Shown here one piece after another: positions 1-8,247 of a stretch of DNA of 38,804 bases. Source of the stretch: Sphingomonas mali NBRC 15500 (lineage in GTDB: Bacteria; Pseudomonadota; Alphaproteobacteria; Sphingomonadales; Sphingomonadaceae); NCBI RefSeq assembly GCF_001598415.1, contig NZ_BCYX01000038.1, forward strand, positions 1-38,804, written 5' to 3'. Position 1 is the first letter of the stretch, and every line of letters begins with the position of its first letter. A program made the position numbers and the translations under genes. Below the pieces are notes generated by a model that made no database searches, was not told the origin of the DNA, and saw nothing but the letters and a program-made list of their open reading frames with translations.

Positions 1-24
1 GGGCGCGTCCCCCCGGCCGCGCCC
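1..24. terminator. GC-rich inverted repeat downstream of the FAH-family gene
   Basis: GGGCGCG at 1-7 is the exact complement of CGCGCCC at 18-24, with a 10-nt loop. It lies just past the stop of the leftward FAH-family gene and could be a transcription-end hairpin. There is no T-run and the window edge cuts off further context, so the call is weak. Confidence 0.3.
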
Positions 25-36
25 GCCAGTCCGCCG

Positions 37-975
37 TCAGGCGCCTGGGATTCGGCTCCTGTCGGGATCCTCGGCGATCTCGATCTCGAGCCGCCCCATC
101 GCGCCGATCTCAGCCTTCACATGATCGCCGACCTTGAGGAAGGTTCCGGTCGCGATGCCGACGCCGGCCGGTGAGCCGGTGTAGAGGAGATCACCCGGCT
201 CCATCGTGATGTGCTGGCTCAGATCCGCAACCAGCTCGGCCACCGACCAGATCATGAAGCGGGTGTTGGAATCCTGCTTGAGCGCGTCGTTGACCCAAAG
301 CTTGAGCGGCGTGTCGTCGAGATCGACGAAGCGGGCCGGCACGATCGTCGGCCCGCAGGGCGCGCTGTCGTCGAACGACTTGCCGGTCAGAAGGTCGAAC
401 TGCTTGGTGTGGCGCGGATTGAACTGCCAGTCCCGAGCCGAGAGGTCGATGCCGATCGTATAGCCAGCGACATGGTCGAGCGCTTCCTCGACTGTCACGC
501 GCCGGCAGCGCTTCCCGAACACCACGACGAGTTCCAGTTCCCAGTCGAGCTTCGTGCTCTGACTGGGATAGCGCACCTCCTGACCCGAGCCGACGAGCGC
601 GCCGGGATGCTTCATGAAGTAGAGCACGTCCTGCTTCGACTTGTCGAAGTCGTTGATGTCGAAATCGGCCTTCAGATGGTCGTGATAATTGGCGCCGACG
701 CACAGGATCTTCGACGGGCGTTGAATCGGCGGCAGGAACGAGGCGGTGGCCTCGTCGGCCATCGGCGCCGGGCCGTGACCGGCCGCGAGCTTGGCGACAC
801 CCGCCTCGATCAGCGGCTCCGCCTCCTCCCAGCGGGCGAACACGTCACCCAGGGTCGAGGCGGCGTCGAGTTCGAGCCCGGGCGCGACCTGGACGAGCCG
901 GTAGTAATGCGACCCTATCCTGACCGCGGGCGTCGGACCGTTGTCCGTTCGAAGCGTCGCGAGCGCGTAGGTCAA
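37..975 (-). CDS. Fumarylacetoacetate hydrolase (FAH) family protein
   Basis: This is a 312-residue FAH-superfamily enzyme. The family hydrolyses or decarboxylates 1,3-dicarbonyl-type C-C bonds with a divalent metal. Visible signatures are GANYHDH near residue 94, metal ligands E146 and E148 in DWELEL, D177 in GIDLSARD, a KSFD motif, and a TGSPAGVG loop near the C-terminus. An ATG at 1068 is in frame, but I place the start at TTG 975: a strong ribosome site (GGAAGGAG) lies 6 nt upstream and the protein then begins LTYALATL, as FAH proteins normally do. It is divergent from the thiolase gene across 240 bp, suggesting co-regulation with that beta-oxidation pair. The family is secure. The substrate is unknown; homologues act on acylpyruvates, catechol meta-cleavage products and similar compounds. 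Confidence 0.88.
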   Translation of the reverse strand: MTYALATLRTDNGPTPAVRIGSHYYRLVQVAPGLELDAASTLGDVFARWEEAEPLIEAGVAKLAAGHGPAPMADEATASFLPPIQRPSKILCVGANYHDHLKADFDINDFDKSKQDVLYFMKHPGALVGSGQEVRYPSQSTKLDWELELVVVFGKRCRRVTVEEALDHVAGYTIGIDLSARDWQFNPRHTKQFDLLTGKSFDDSAPCGPTIVPARFVDLDDTPLKLWVNDALKQDSNTRFMIWSVAELVADLSQHITMEPGDLLYTGSPAGVGIATGTFLKVGDHVKAEIGAMGRLEIEIAEDPDRSRIPGA

Positions 976-1071
976 GTCAGGCTCCTTCCTCTCGTGTCCG
1001 GCGACGACCCTGCTGCCGGGCGATCGCTGTGCAAGGCACCGTAGCGCCTTCATGCAGGGCGCGCGCATGAC

Positions 1072-1088
1072 GAAATCCGACGGATTTC
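1072..1088. promoter_or_regulatory. 17-bp palindrome in the FAH/thiolase divergent intergenic region
   Basis: GAAATCCGACGGATTTC has 8-bp perfect arms around one central base. It sits between the leftward start at 975 and the rightward start at 1216, a typical place for a dimeric repressor or activator site serving both promoters. The binding protein is unknown. No other copy was noticed in the window. Confidence 0.5.
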
Positions 1089-1215
1089 ATGAGGTATTCT
1101 GATGAGGCGAATCCGCCGCCTCGCGATAGCAGCTCAGCGATATCGATGCCCGGACAGGCCGACCTGCGGCCCTGCGCGACCAAGCCGCCGGGCGCATCTG
1201 CGAGGAGGGTTTCGC

Positions 1216-2421
1216 GTGCCTGACGTGTACATCTACGACGCCGTGCGGACACCGCGCGGCAAGGGCCGCAAGGACGGTGCGCTGCATGGCACCACCGCGC
1301 TGGACCTCGCGACCCAGGTGCTCGGCGCGATACGCGACCGCAACGACCTCGACACGGCGATGATCGACGATGTGGTCATGGGCTGCGTGGCGCCGCTCGG
1401 CGAGCAGGGCTCCGATATCGCCCGCATCGCCGTGCTCAATGCCGGCTATGCCGAGAGCGTGGCGGGCCTGCAGGTCAGCCGTTTCTGCGCCTCCGGGCTC
1501 GAGGCCTGCAACATCGCCGCGGCGAAGATCAAGGCCGGCGAGGCCGAGATGGCGATCGGCGGCGGGGTCGAATCCATGTCGCGGGTCGCGATGGGGTCGG
1601 ACGGGGGCGCCTGGTACGCCGACCCCCATCCGGCGTTCAGGACCTATTACGCGCCCCAAGGGATCGGCGCCGATCTCATCGGTAACCTTTTCGGTTTCGA
1701 CCGAACCGACGTCGACAGCTATGCCGTCCAGAGCCAGCAGCGCGCCGCGCGCGCCTGGTCGGAGGGACGCTTCGCCAAGTCGGTAGTGCCGGTCAAGGAC
1801 GGCCTCGGCCTGACCCTGCTCGACCGCGACGAGCATATGCGTCCCGATGCATCGCTGCAGTCGCTCGCCGCGCTCAAGCCCGCCTTCGCCGATATGGGCG
1901 ACAAGTGGTTCGACCCGATCATCCTGCAGCGCTATCCCGAGGTCGACCGCATCGATCATATCCATCACGCCGGTAATTCGTCGGGGATCGTCGATGGCGC
2001 GGCCGCCGTGCTGTTCGCCACGCGCGAGACGGGCGAGGCGATGGGTCTGACGCCGCGCGCGCGCGTCAAGGGCATGGCCTCGATCGGCTCGGAGCCGTCG
2101 ATCATGCTGACCGGCCCCGAGCTCGTCACCCGCAAGCTGCTCGACCGTCTCGGCATGAGCGTCGGCGATATCGACCTCTATGAGCTCAACGAAGCCTTCG
2201 CGTCGGTCGTCCTGCGCATGATGCAGGCGCTCGACATCGATCCCGACCGGATGAACGTCAACGGCGGAGCGATCGCGATGGGCCATCCGCTCGGTGCGAC
2301 CGGCGCGATGATCCTCGGCACCGTACTCGACGAACTGGAACGCAGCGACCGCGAGACGGCGCTCATCACCCTGTGCGTCGGCGCCGGCATGGGCACCGCG
2401 ACCGTGATCGAGCGTGTATGA
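1216..2421 (+). CDS. Acetyl-CoA C-acyltransferase (thiolase)
   Basis: This 401-residue thiolase would catalyse the last step of beta-oxidation, CoA-dependent cleavage of 3-oxoacyl-CoA. All catalytic elements are present: nucleophile C91 in RFCASGLEACN, NVNGGAIAMGHPLGATG with H357, and C387 in CVGAGMGTA. The frame is open from ATG 1102, but I chose GTG 1216 because GAGGAGGG lies just upstream and the product then starts PDVYIYDAVRTPRG, the family N-terminus. The extra 38 residues from 1102 are Arg-rich and unlike thiolases, although a GAGGT precedes that ATG too. Its stop is 11 bp from the start of the FadJ-like gene, so the two form an operon with classical FadA/FadB-type chemistry. Confidence 0.93.
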   Translation: MPDVYIYDAVRTPRGKGRKDGALHGTTALDLATQVLGAIRDRNDLDTAMIDDVVMGCVAPLGEQGSDIARIAVLNAGYAESVAGLQVSRFCASGLEACNIAAAKIKAGEAEMAIGGGVESMSRVAMGSDGGAWYADPHPAFRTYYAPQGIGADLIGNLFGFDRTDVDSYAVQSQQRAARAWSEGRFAKSVVPVKDGLGLTLLDRDEHMRPDASLQSLAALKPAFADMGDKWFDPIILQRYPEVDRIDHIHHAGNSSGIVDGAAAVLFATRETGEAMGLTPRARVKGMASIGSEPSIMLTGPELVTRKLLDRLGMSVGDIDLYELNEAFASVVLRMMQALDIDPDRMNVNGGAIAMGHPLGATGAMILGTVLDELERSDRETALITLCVGAGMGTATVIERV

Positions 2422-2432
2422 GGGGGATAGTA

Positions 2433-4619
2433 ATGACGGATTTCACGCTCGAGCGCGGCGACGACGGTATCGCCACCATCCGGTTCGATGCCGCCGGCCG
2501 GACCATGAACACGCTGACCACCCGCGGCTGGGACGATCTGGCGGCGATCGTCGAGACGGTTCGCGAGGACGATGCGATCCGCGGCGCGATCATCGTCTCC
2601 GGCAAGGCCAATGCCTTTTGCGCGGGGGCCGATCTCGACGAGATGCTCGACGCCGCCGGCTACACACCGGCCTCGGCTGAGGAGCAGCGCTCGATCGTCG
2701 ACCGGATGGGCAAGGCGAACCGCGTCGCGCGTGCGCTTGAAACCTGTGGCAAGCCGATCGTCGCCGCGATCGCCGGTCACGCGCTGGGTGGCGGGCTCGA
2801 GCTCGCACTGGCCTGCCATCATCGGATCGTCGCTGACGATCCGCGGATCAAGCTCGGCCTGCCCGAGGCGTCGATCGGCCTGCTGCCGGGGGGCGGCGGC
2901 ACGCAGCGCCTGCTCCGCCTGCTCGGCATGGCGCGCGCCCTGCCGCTGCTGCTCGAGGGCCGCACACTCAAGCCTGCCGAAGCATTGTCGCTGGGAATCA
3001 TCGACGCCGTGGTCGCCAAGGGCGAGGAGGTCGTCGCCGCGCGCGCCTGGATCGCCGCGGGCGGCTCGCCGCAGGCGCGCTGGGACCGGCGGGACTTCGT
3101 GCTGCCGGGAGGCACGCCCTATAGCGCCGACGGCAACCCGGTCTTCATCCAGTCCGCGGCAATCGCAGCCCGGCGCAGCCAGGGCAATTATCCGGCGATC
3201 GGGAATATCGCGCATGCGCTCTATGAAGGCGCCCAGGTGCCGATCGACCGCGCGCTCCAGATCGAGACGCGCTATTTCGTGGCGACCCTGCAGTCGCCGC
3301 AAGCCAAGGCGATGATCCGTACGCTGTTCCACTCGCATCCCGCCCTCGCCAAGGCCGAGGACCGGCCCGTAGCGCCGCCTCCTGCCAGCTATCGCGTGAT
3401 CGGAGTGCTGGGCGCCGGAATGATGGGCGCCGGGATCGCCTTCGTGTCGGCCGAGGCCGGCCTGGACGTGATCCTCATCGACACCAGCCGCGAGGCGGCG
3501 GAGCGAGGCAAGGCTTATGCCCGTTCGGTGCTCGACCGCCGGGTCGCCAAGGGCATTATCGCCCAGGAGGCCGCCGATGCCATCGTCGCGCGGATTCGGC
3601 CCAGTGACGATTATGGCGACCTCGCCCCGTGCGACCTCGTCGTCGAGACGGTGTTCGAGGACCGTGAGGTCAAGGGAGAGGCCACCAGGCGGGCGGCAGC
3701 GGCGGTACGCGAGGGCGTGCTGTTCGCCTCGAACACATCGACGCTCCCGATCACCGGCCTGGCGGAAGCGGCGCCGGATCCGCATCGCTACATCGGCATG
3801 CATTTCCATTCGCCCGTCGACCGCATGGAACTGGTCGAGATCGTCCTCGGCAAGGAGACCGATGAGACTGCGCTCGCTCATGCGCTCGATTATGTGAAGG
3901 CGATCCGCAAGACGGCGATCGTGGTCCGGGACTCGCCGTTCTTCTACACCTCGCGGACGTTCGACACCTATATCCGCGAAGGCATGGAGATGCTGGTCGA
4001 CGGTTACGCACCGACCCTGATCGATGCCGCGGGCAAGTTGGCCGGCATGCCACGCGGGCCGCTCGAGCTCACCGACGATGTCGCGATCGACCTGGTCGAT
4101 CGCATCGCCGGCCAACGCAGGCTCAGCCTCGGCGCGGCCGCCGAACGCCGGCGCTCCGATGACGTGATCGACCTCCTGATCCGGGAAGGACGCTATGGCC
4201 GCAAGAACGGCCGGGGATTCTACGATTATGCCGCGGACGGCACCAAGCGCCTGTGGCCGGGTCTTGCCGAGGCATGGCCGGTCACCACGCCCCATAGCAC
4301 GCCCGAGCTGGTCGACACGCTCAAGCGGCGGTTCCTCTATCGTCAGGCGGTCGAGGCGGCCCGCTGCCTGTCCGAAGGGGTACTCACCGACCCGCGCCAC
4401 GCCGATGTCGGCGCCGTGCTCGGCTGGAGCTTCCCGCGCTGGACCGGCGGTCCGATCTCGCTCATCGACCAGGTCGGAGCGGCCCGCTTCTCTGCCGAGT
4501 GCGACGTGCTCGCCGACACATGCGGCCCACGCTTCCTGGTCCCTGACGCGCTCCGCGCGATGGCGGCTACGGGACGGTCTTATTATGGCGAGGCGCGGAT
4601 CGACCAGGTAGCCGCCTGA
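2433..4619 (+). CDS. Bifunctional enoyl-CoA hydratase / 3-hydroxyacyl-CoA dehydrogenase (FadJ/FadB-like)
   Basis: This 728-residue multifunctional protein would hydrate trans-2-enoyl-CoA and oxidise the 3-hydroxyacyl-CoA with NAD. Residues 1-190 are a crotonase domain with NAFCAGADL, GGGLELALAC (E123) and GLPEASIGLLPGGGGTQRL (E145). The 22-residue spacing of the two Glu matches FadJ (LGLPE type) better than FadB. The Rossmann motif GAGMMGAG starts at G327, and the dehydrogenase His is H457 in MHFHSPVDRM. C-terminal dehydrogenase domains follow, with RKNGRGFYDY. The start is ATG 2433, preceded by GAGGGGG; the in-frame extension back to 2373 lies inside the thiolase gene. It follows the thiolase by 11 bp, and together they form a complete hydratase-dehydrogenase-thiolase set. 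Confidence 0.93.
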   Translation: MTDFTLERGDDGIATIRFDAAGRTMNTLTTRGWDDLAAIVETVREDDAIRGAIIVSGKANAFCAGADLDEMLDAAGYTPASAEEQRSIVDRMGKANRVARALETCGKPIVAAIAGHALGGGLELALACHHRIVADDPRIKLGLPEASIGLLPGGGGTQRLLRLLGMARALPLLLEGRTLKPAEALSLGIIDAVVAKGEEVVAARAWIAAGGSPQARWDRRDFVLPGGTPYSADGNPVFIQSAAIAARRSQGNYPAIGNIAHALYEGAQVPIDRALQIETRYFVATLQSPQAKAMIRTLFHSHPALAKAEDRPVAPPPASYRVIGVLGAGMMGAGIAFVSAEAGLDVILIDTSREAAERGKAYARSVLDRRVAKGIIAQEAADAIVARIRPSDDYGDLAPCDLVVETVFEDREVKGEATRRAAAAVREGVLFASNTSTLPITGLAEAAPDPHRYIGMHFHSPVDRMELVEIVLGKETDETALAHALDYVKAIRKTAIVVRDSPFFYTSRTFDTYIREGMEMLVDGYAPTLIDAAGKLAGMPRGPLELTDDVAIDLVDRIAGQRRLSLGAAAERRRSDDVIDLLIREGRYGRKNGRGFYDYAADGTKRLWPGLAEAWPVTTPHSTPELVDTLKRRFLYRQAVEAARCLSEGVLTDPRHADVGAVLGWSFPRWTGGPISLIDQVGAARFSAECDVLADTCGPRFLVPDALRAMAATGRSYYGEARIDQVAA

Positions 4620-4621
4620 GG

Positions 4622-4646
4622 CGCCCGGGACGGGGGAGCCCGGGCG
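4622..4646 (+). terminator. Stem-loop after the thiolase/FadJ-like operon
   Basis: CGCCCGGG at 4622-4629 pairs perfectly with CCCGGGCG at 4639-4646 around a 9-nt loop, directly after the stop codon at 4617-4619. No T-run follows, so it may stabilise or attenuate the transcript rather than act as a classical intrinsic terminator. Confidence 0.4.
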
Positions 4647-4807
4647 ACGCTCCCCTCGCTATGGCGGCAGCTGCCCCCGGCGCCATGCGCCTTTTGAGGG
4701 CGCGACATTCAAACAATTGATTCCCCGGCGGGAGGGTCCCTTCCCTACCCTGCCGGCCAACGATGCGGGGCGTTCGACCCCGGGCAAAGGACCAGAGGAG
4801 ACCGGCG

Positions 4808-6007
4808 ATGGCAATCGACATTAAACCCTATCAGGTGGCGGTATCGGACGAAGCGCTGGCCGATCTCCAGCGGCGTCTCGACAACACGATCTGGCCGGAC
4901 GATCCAGGCAACGAGGACTGGAGCTACGGCGTCAACGCCGACTATCTGCGCGGCCTCGTCGATTACTGGCGTACCGATTACGACTGGCGCGCGGTCGAGG
5001 CGAAGATCAACGCCTATGAGAATTTCCGCACCGTCATCGACGGCGTGCCGATCCACTTCCTGCGCCGCAAGGGCAAGGGCCCCAACCCCATCCCGCTGAT
5101 CATCACGCATGGCTGGCCCTGGACGTTCTGGGACATGAACAAGGTGATCGACCCGCTCGCCGATCCGGCGGCGTTCGGCGGCGATCCGGCGGACGCGTTC
5201 GACGTGATCGTGCCCTCGCTTCCGGGATACGGCTTTTCGGGGCCGCCGCCGCGTGCCGGCCTCAATTTCTGGAAATGGGCGGACCTCTGGCACAAGCTGA
5301 TGACCGAGGGGCTCGGTTATGAGAAATATGCCGCCAGCGGCGCCGATTGGGGCGCGATGGTCACAGCCCAGCTCGGCCATAAATATGCCGATCATCTCTA
5401 CGGCGTGCACACCATGCATCCGATGCTGCTCAACCAGTTCGATGCGACGCGCAAATGGGACGTGACCGACCGCAAATGGGATTCGACTGTCCCGATGCCC
5501 GGCGGCGGCGCGACCAAATATGTCGCCCATTATGCGGTCCATGTGCTCGACCCGCAGACGCTTGCCTATTCGCTGGCGGATTCGCCGGTCGGTACCCTCG
5601 CCTGGCTGCTTGAGCGCTGGCGGTCATGGAGCGATTGCGACGGCGACGTCGAGACGGTCTTCCCGCGCGAGCATATCATCACCAGCACGATGATCTACTG
5701 GATCACGCGCACGATCGGCTCCTCCATGCGTGCCTATGCCGATGCCACGCGATATTTGTGGGAGCCGTCGCACGACCGCACGCCCTGGGTCGAAGCGCCG
5801 ACCGCCGTATCTTTCCTGGGCGGCGAGAATCCGATCGGCGTCACCCCGCCCCAGCGCATCGACCTGTTCAAGGCGGGGCCGCGCGTCCACGCTTATAATG
5901 CCGTCCAGTTCGAGGCGCACGATCGCGGCGGTCACTTCGGCTATTACGAGCAGCCGCAGGCCGTGCTCGCCGATCTCCGCAAGATGTTCCGCGATCGCCG
6001 CGGCTGA
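4808..6007 (+). CDS. Epoxide hydrolase 1 (EHN domain plus alpha/beta hydrolase)
   Basis: This 399-residue epoxide hydrolase would convert an epoxide to a vicinal diol through a covalent Asp-ester. The N-terminal EHN region (about residues 5-100) contains WPDDPGNEDW and YLRGLVDYW. The oxyanion motif HGWP begins at H101, the nucleophile is D180 in SGADWGA, and the general-base His is H376 in RGGHFGYYE. The start at ATG 4808 has AGAGGAG upstream. It is one of three paralogues in the window (also 22765 and 35501). This copy differs in having GADWG rather than GGDWG. The VOC gene follows 40 bp downstream in the same direction. Substrate unknown; other EHN-family members act on bulky hydrophobic epoxides. 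Confidence 0.9.
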   Translation: MAIDIKPYQVAVSDEALADLQRRLDNTIWPDDPGNEDWSYGVNADYLRGLVDYWRTDYDWRAVEAKINAYENFRTVIDGVPIHFLRRKGKGPNPIPLIITHGWPWTFWDMNKVIDPLADPAAFGGDPADAFDVIVPSLPGYGFSGPPPRAGLNFWKWADLWHKLMTEGLGYEKYAASGADWGAMVTAQLGHKYADHLYGVHTMHPMLLNQFDATRKWDVTDRKWDSTVPMPGGGATKYVAHYAVHVLDPQTLAYSLADSPVGTLAWLLERWRSWSDCDGDVETVFPREHIITSTMIYWITRTIGSSMRAYADATRYLWEPSHDRTPWVEAPTAVSFLGGENPIGVTPPQRIDLFKAGPRVHAYNAVQFEAHDRGGHFGYYEQPQAVLADLRKMFRDRRG

Positions 6008-6047
6008 CCGTTCCTCGCCTGGGCCCGTCCCCTTTTTTGGAGTTCCC

Positions 6048-6563
6048 ATGTCCATTCCATTTGATACGCTGTGCCAGAATGCCTTTGTCGTCGAAGACAT
6101 CGAGGCGGCGATCGCCTATTGGACGGATGTGATGGGGGTCGGGCCCTTTTTTCTCTTCCCCCCGCTCCGTTTCGAGCAAGGCGAGCTGCATGGCGCGCCC
6201 GCCACGCTCGAATATCGAGCCGCGATCGCCTATGCCGGCGACCTCATGATCGAGCTGATCGAGCCCAATGGTCCTTCGATCTTTCAGGAATTCCTCGATG
6301 CGGGCCGCAGCGGCGTCCAGCACAACAGCATGTTCACCCATGACCTCGACGCCGCCGAAGCGCGGCTCGCCGCCCGCGGCGGTATGCGGGTCCAGGCGCT
6401 GGTAGCGCCCAACGGATCGCGTATCTGCTTCTACGAAATGCCCGGCGACGCTCCTTACGTCATCGAAGTGAGCCAAGTCGCGCCGGCGCTTGTCGCGCGG
6501 CTCGAAGCGGTACGGGCCGCCGCCCGGACCTGGGACGGCAGCACCCGCTTGATGGACGCCTGA
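6048..6563 (+). CDS. VOC (vicinal oxygen chelate / glyoxalase-fold) family protein
   Basis: This 171-residue protein has the N-terminal pattern QNAFVVEDIEAAIAYWTDVMGVGPFF, cited here only as a landmark for the VOC beta-alpha-beta-beta-beta fold (split: residues about 9-34). It also has a second module around HNSMFTHDLDAAEARLAA and a terminal YVIEVSQ strand. VOC enzymes use a metal to act on vicinal oxygen groups (epimerases, glyoxalases, dioxygenases, lyases). The sequence resembles the methylmalonyl-CoA epimerase/glyoxalase branch, but I cannot assign a reaction. The start at ATG 6048 has TTGGAG 5 nt upstream. Its position after epoxide hydrolase 1 suggests it acts on a diol- or ketol-type product. 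Its stop codon lies in the arm of a hairpin shared with the convergent GMC gene. Confidence 0.8.
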   Translation: MSIPFDTLCQNAFVVEDIEAAIAYWTDVMGVGPFFLFPPLRFEQGELHGAPATLEYRAAIAYAGDLMIELIEPNGPSIFQEFLDAGRSGVQHNSMFTHDLDAAEARLAARGGMRVQALVAPNGSRICFYEMPGDAPYVIEVSQVAPALVARLEAVRAAARTWDGSTRLMDA

Positions 6564-6584
6564 GCCCCTTTTTTGGGGGCTCAG
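6560..6584. terminator. Bidirectional stem-loop carrying both convergent stop codons
   Basis: CTGAGCCCC at 6560-6568 and GGGGCTCAG at 6576-6584 are perfect 9-bp complements around a T-rich 7-nt loop. The TGA of the VOC gene (6561-6563) and the TGA of the leftward GMC gene (6583-6581) sit symmetrically in the two arms. It probably ends or protects both transcripts. No T-run follows on either side. Confidence 0.55.
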
Positions 6585-8212
6585 CTTGTCCGCCAGTCCT
6601 CGATGATCAGGTCTGCCGCGCGCCAGGCGAATGCCATCACCGGCCCGTTCGTGTTGCCTGACGGAATGCCGGGCATCGAGGCGCAATCCACCACCCGAAG
6701 GCCCGATACGCCGCGGACGCGGCAGCGCGCATCGAGCACCGCCGCCGGGTCCTTGCCCATGCGGCAGGTGCGTACCGCGTGGATGCCGCAGGTGCCGTTG
6801 CGATAGACCGCGTCGAGGATCTCGTCGTCCGTCTGAAGCATTGGTCCCGGCGTGGTTTCGACGCCGAGGCACGGGGCGATGGCCGGCATCGAGAGATACC
6901 GGCGAATGTAGCGCACCATCAGCACCGCGAGACGCTTGTCATGGGCCGTACTCAGCCAATTGGGTTCGATGTCGAGCGGTGCGTCCGGGTCGGCCGAACT
7001 GATCGCCATCCGCCCCTCGCTGGTCAGCCGCAGCATCTGGGCATAGACCGCCATCCCGGGCACACGCTCGACCACGGGCAGCGGAGTCGCGGTATTCTCC
7101 CCGTCGGGACGCTTGAGACTGGTGCCGCCGAGATAGAGCTGGACGTCGGGGCGCGTCGATGCGGGATCGACCCGGACGAACGCGCCGACCTCGCGCGGCA
7201 CGCTGGTGAGCGGGCCGGTGCCGAGCAGGAGATATTCGGCGATGCTGCGTGCAAGACCCAGACCGTGGAAGCGGTGGTTGACGCCGCGTTCCGGCGCGAG
7301 CAGCCGGCGGCCGATGGTCAGGCCGAGATGCTCGAGCATGCGCCCACCGACATCGGGACTGTCGTGCAGCACCTGGATGCCGTGTCGCCGCAACAGCCCG
7401 CCCGGGCCGATTCCCGACAGCTGCAGGATCTTGGGACTGTGCATCGCGCCGGCGGCGAGGATGATCTCCTGACGGGCCCGGAGCGTGACCCGCCGGCCCG
7501 CGAGCCGCACCTCGACGGCGGCAGCCCGGCGGTCCTCGAACAGCACGCGGTCGACCACCGCATGCGTCAGCACCGTCAGGTTCGAGCGCCTCCGGACCGG
7601 TTTCAGGAAGGCGCGTGCCGCGCTTTGCCGCCGGCCGCGCTTGATGTTGTGGCTGAAATAACCGACCCCCTCCTGATGCTCCTGGTTGAGGTCGGCCTTG
7701 CGCTTCAACCCCATCTGCTCGCCCGCATGGATCAGGCGTTCGGCCAGCGGGTAGCGGAAATTGCCGACCGAAATATGCAGCGGCCCGCCAACACCACGCA
7801 CGCCGTCGTCGCCCAGCTCATGATCCTCGATCGAGCGGAATGCGGCCTTCATGCTCCGCCAGCTCCATTCGGGTCCGACCTCGGCGGTCCAGGCGTCGTA
7901 GTCCTCGGGCTGCCCCCGGACATAGACCATGCCGTTGATGGTGCTCGATCCGCCGATGCAGCGACCGCGCACCCAGCTTTCGTTGACGTCGAGCCCGTTG
8001 CCGCGCTTTTGGCGGACCGGATAGTTCCAGGTGTAGTCCGGATCGAAGACGAGCTTGCTGAACCCCTTGGGGATGTCGACCAGATACGAGCTGTCCTCAC
8101 CGCCCGCTTCGAGCAGCGCGACGCGACACGCCGGATCGGCCGATAGGCGATTGGCGAGCACACAACCGGCCGATCCCGCGCCGACGATGATGACATCGAA
8201 TTCCTGTTCCAT
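6581..8212 (-). CDS. GMC-family FAD-dependent oxidoreductase 1 (choline dehydrogenase-like)
   Basis: This 543-residue GMC flavoprotein would oxidise a primary or secondary alcohol using FAD. Visible features are the dinucleotide motif VGAGSAGC (G11-G16), GLLEAGG-type strand (VALLEAGG), GMC signature 1 around GRCIGGSSTINGMVY, signature 2 GAMHSPKILQLSGIGP, catalytic H478 in GIHAVRTCRMG, and the partner Asn N522 in SGNTNGP. It starts at ATG 8212 with AGAGGCAGG immediately upstream; 54 further in-frame codons upstream lack GMC character. It is the last gene of a five-gene leftward run starting at TonB receptor 1. There is no signal peptide, so it is cytoplasmic. The natural electron acceptor cannot be read from sequence. 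Confidence 0.9.
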   Translation of the reverse strand: MEQEFDVIIVGAGSAGCVLANRLSADPACRVALLEAGGEDSSYLVDIPKGFSKLVFDPDYTWNYPVRQKRGNGLDVNESWVRGRCIGGSSTINGMVYVRGQPEDYDAWTAEVGPEWSWRSMKAAFRSIEDHELGDDGVRGVGGPLHISVGNFRYPLAERLIHAGEQMGLKRKADLNQEHQEGVGYFSHNIKRGRRQSAARAFLKPVRRRSNLTVLTHAVVDRVLFEDRRAAAVEVRLAGRRVTLRARQEIILAAGAMHSPKILQLSGIGPGGLLRRHGIQVLHDSPDVGGRMLEHLGLTIGRRLLAPERGVNHRFHGLGLARSIAEYLLLGTGPLTSVPREVGAFVRVDPASTRPDVQLYLGGTSLKRPDGENTATPLPVVERVPGMAVYAQMLRLTSEGRMAISSADPDAPLDIEPNWLSTAHDKRLAVLMVRYIRRYLSMPAIAPCLGVETTPGPMLQTDDEILDAVYRNGTCGIHAVRTCRMGKDPAAVLDARCRVRGVSGLRVVDCASMPGIPSGNTNGPVMAFAWRAADLIIEDWRTS

Positions 8213-8247
8213 CCTGCCTCTTTCTGGCCGCCCGCGACCGTTGCCCC

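Noticed and set aside
1102..1215. 38-residue N-terminal extension of the thiolase from ATG 1102
   Set aside because: It is Arg-rich and unlike thiolases, and the GTG at 1216 has a stronger ribosome site and matches the family start.
2178..4400. 740-codon open frame antisense to the thiolase/FadJ-like genes
   Set aside because: It is a mirror frame produced by high-GC codon bias. Its product is Arg/Asp/Gly-rich with no family motif, while the opposite strand has full catalytic signatures.
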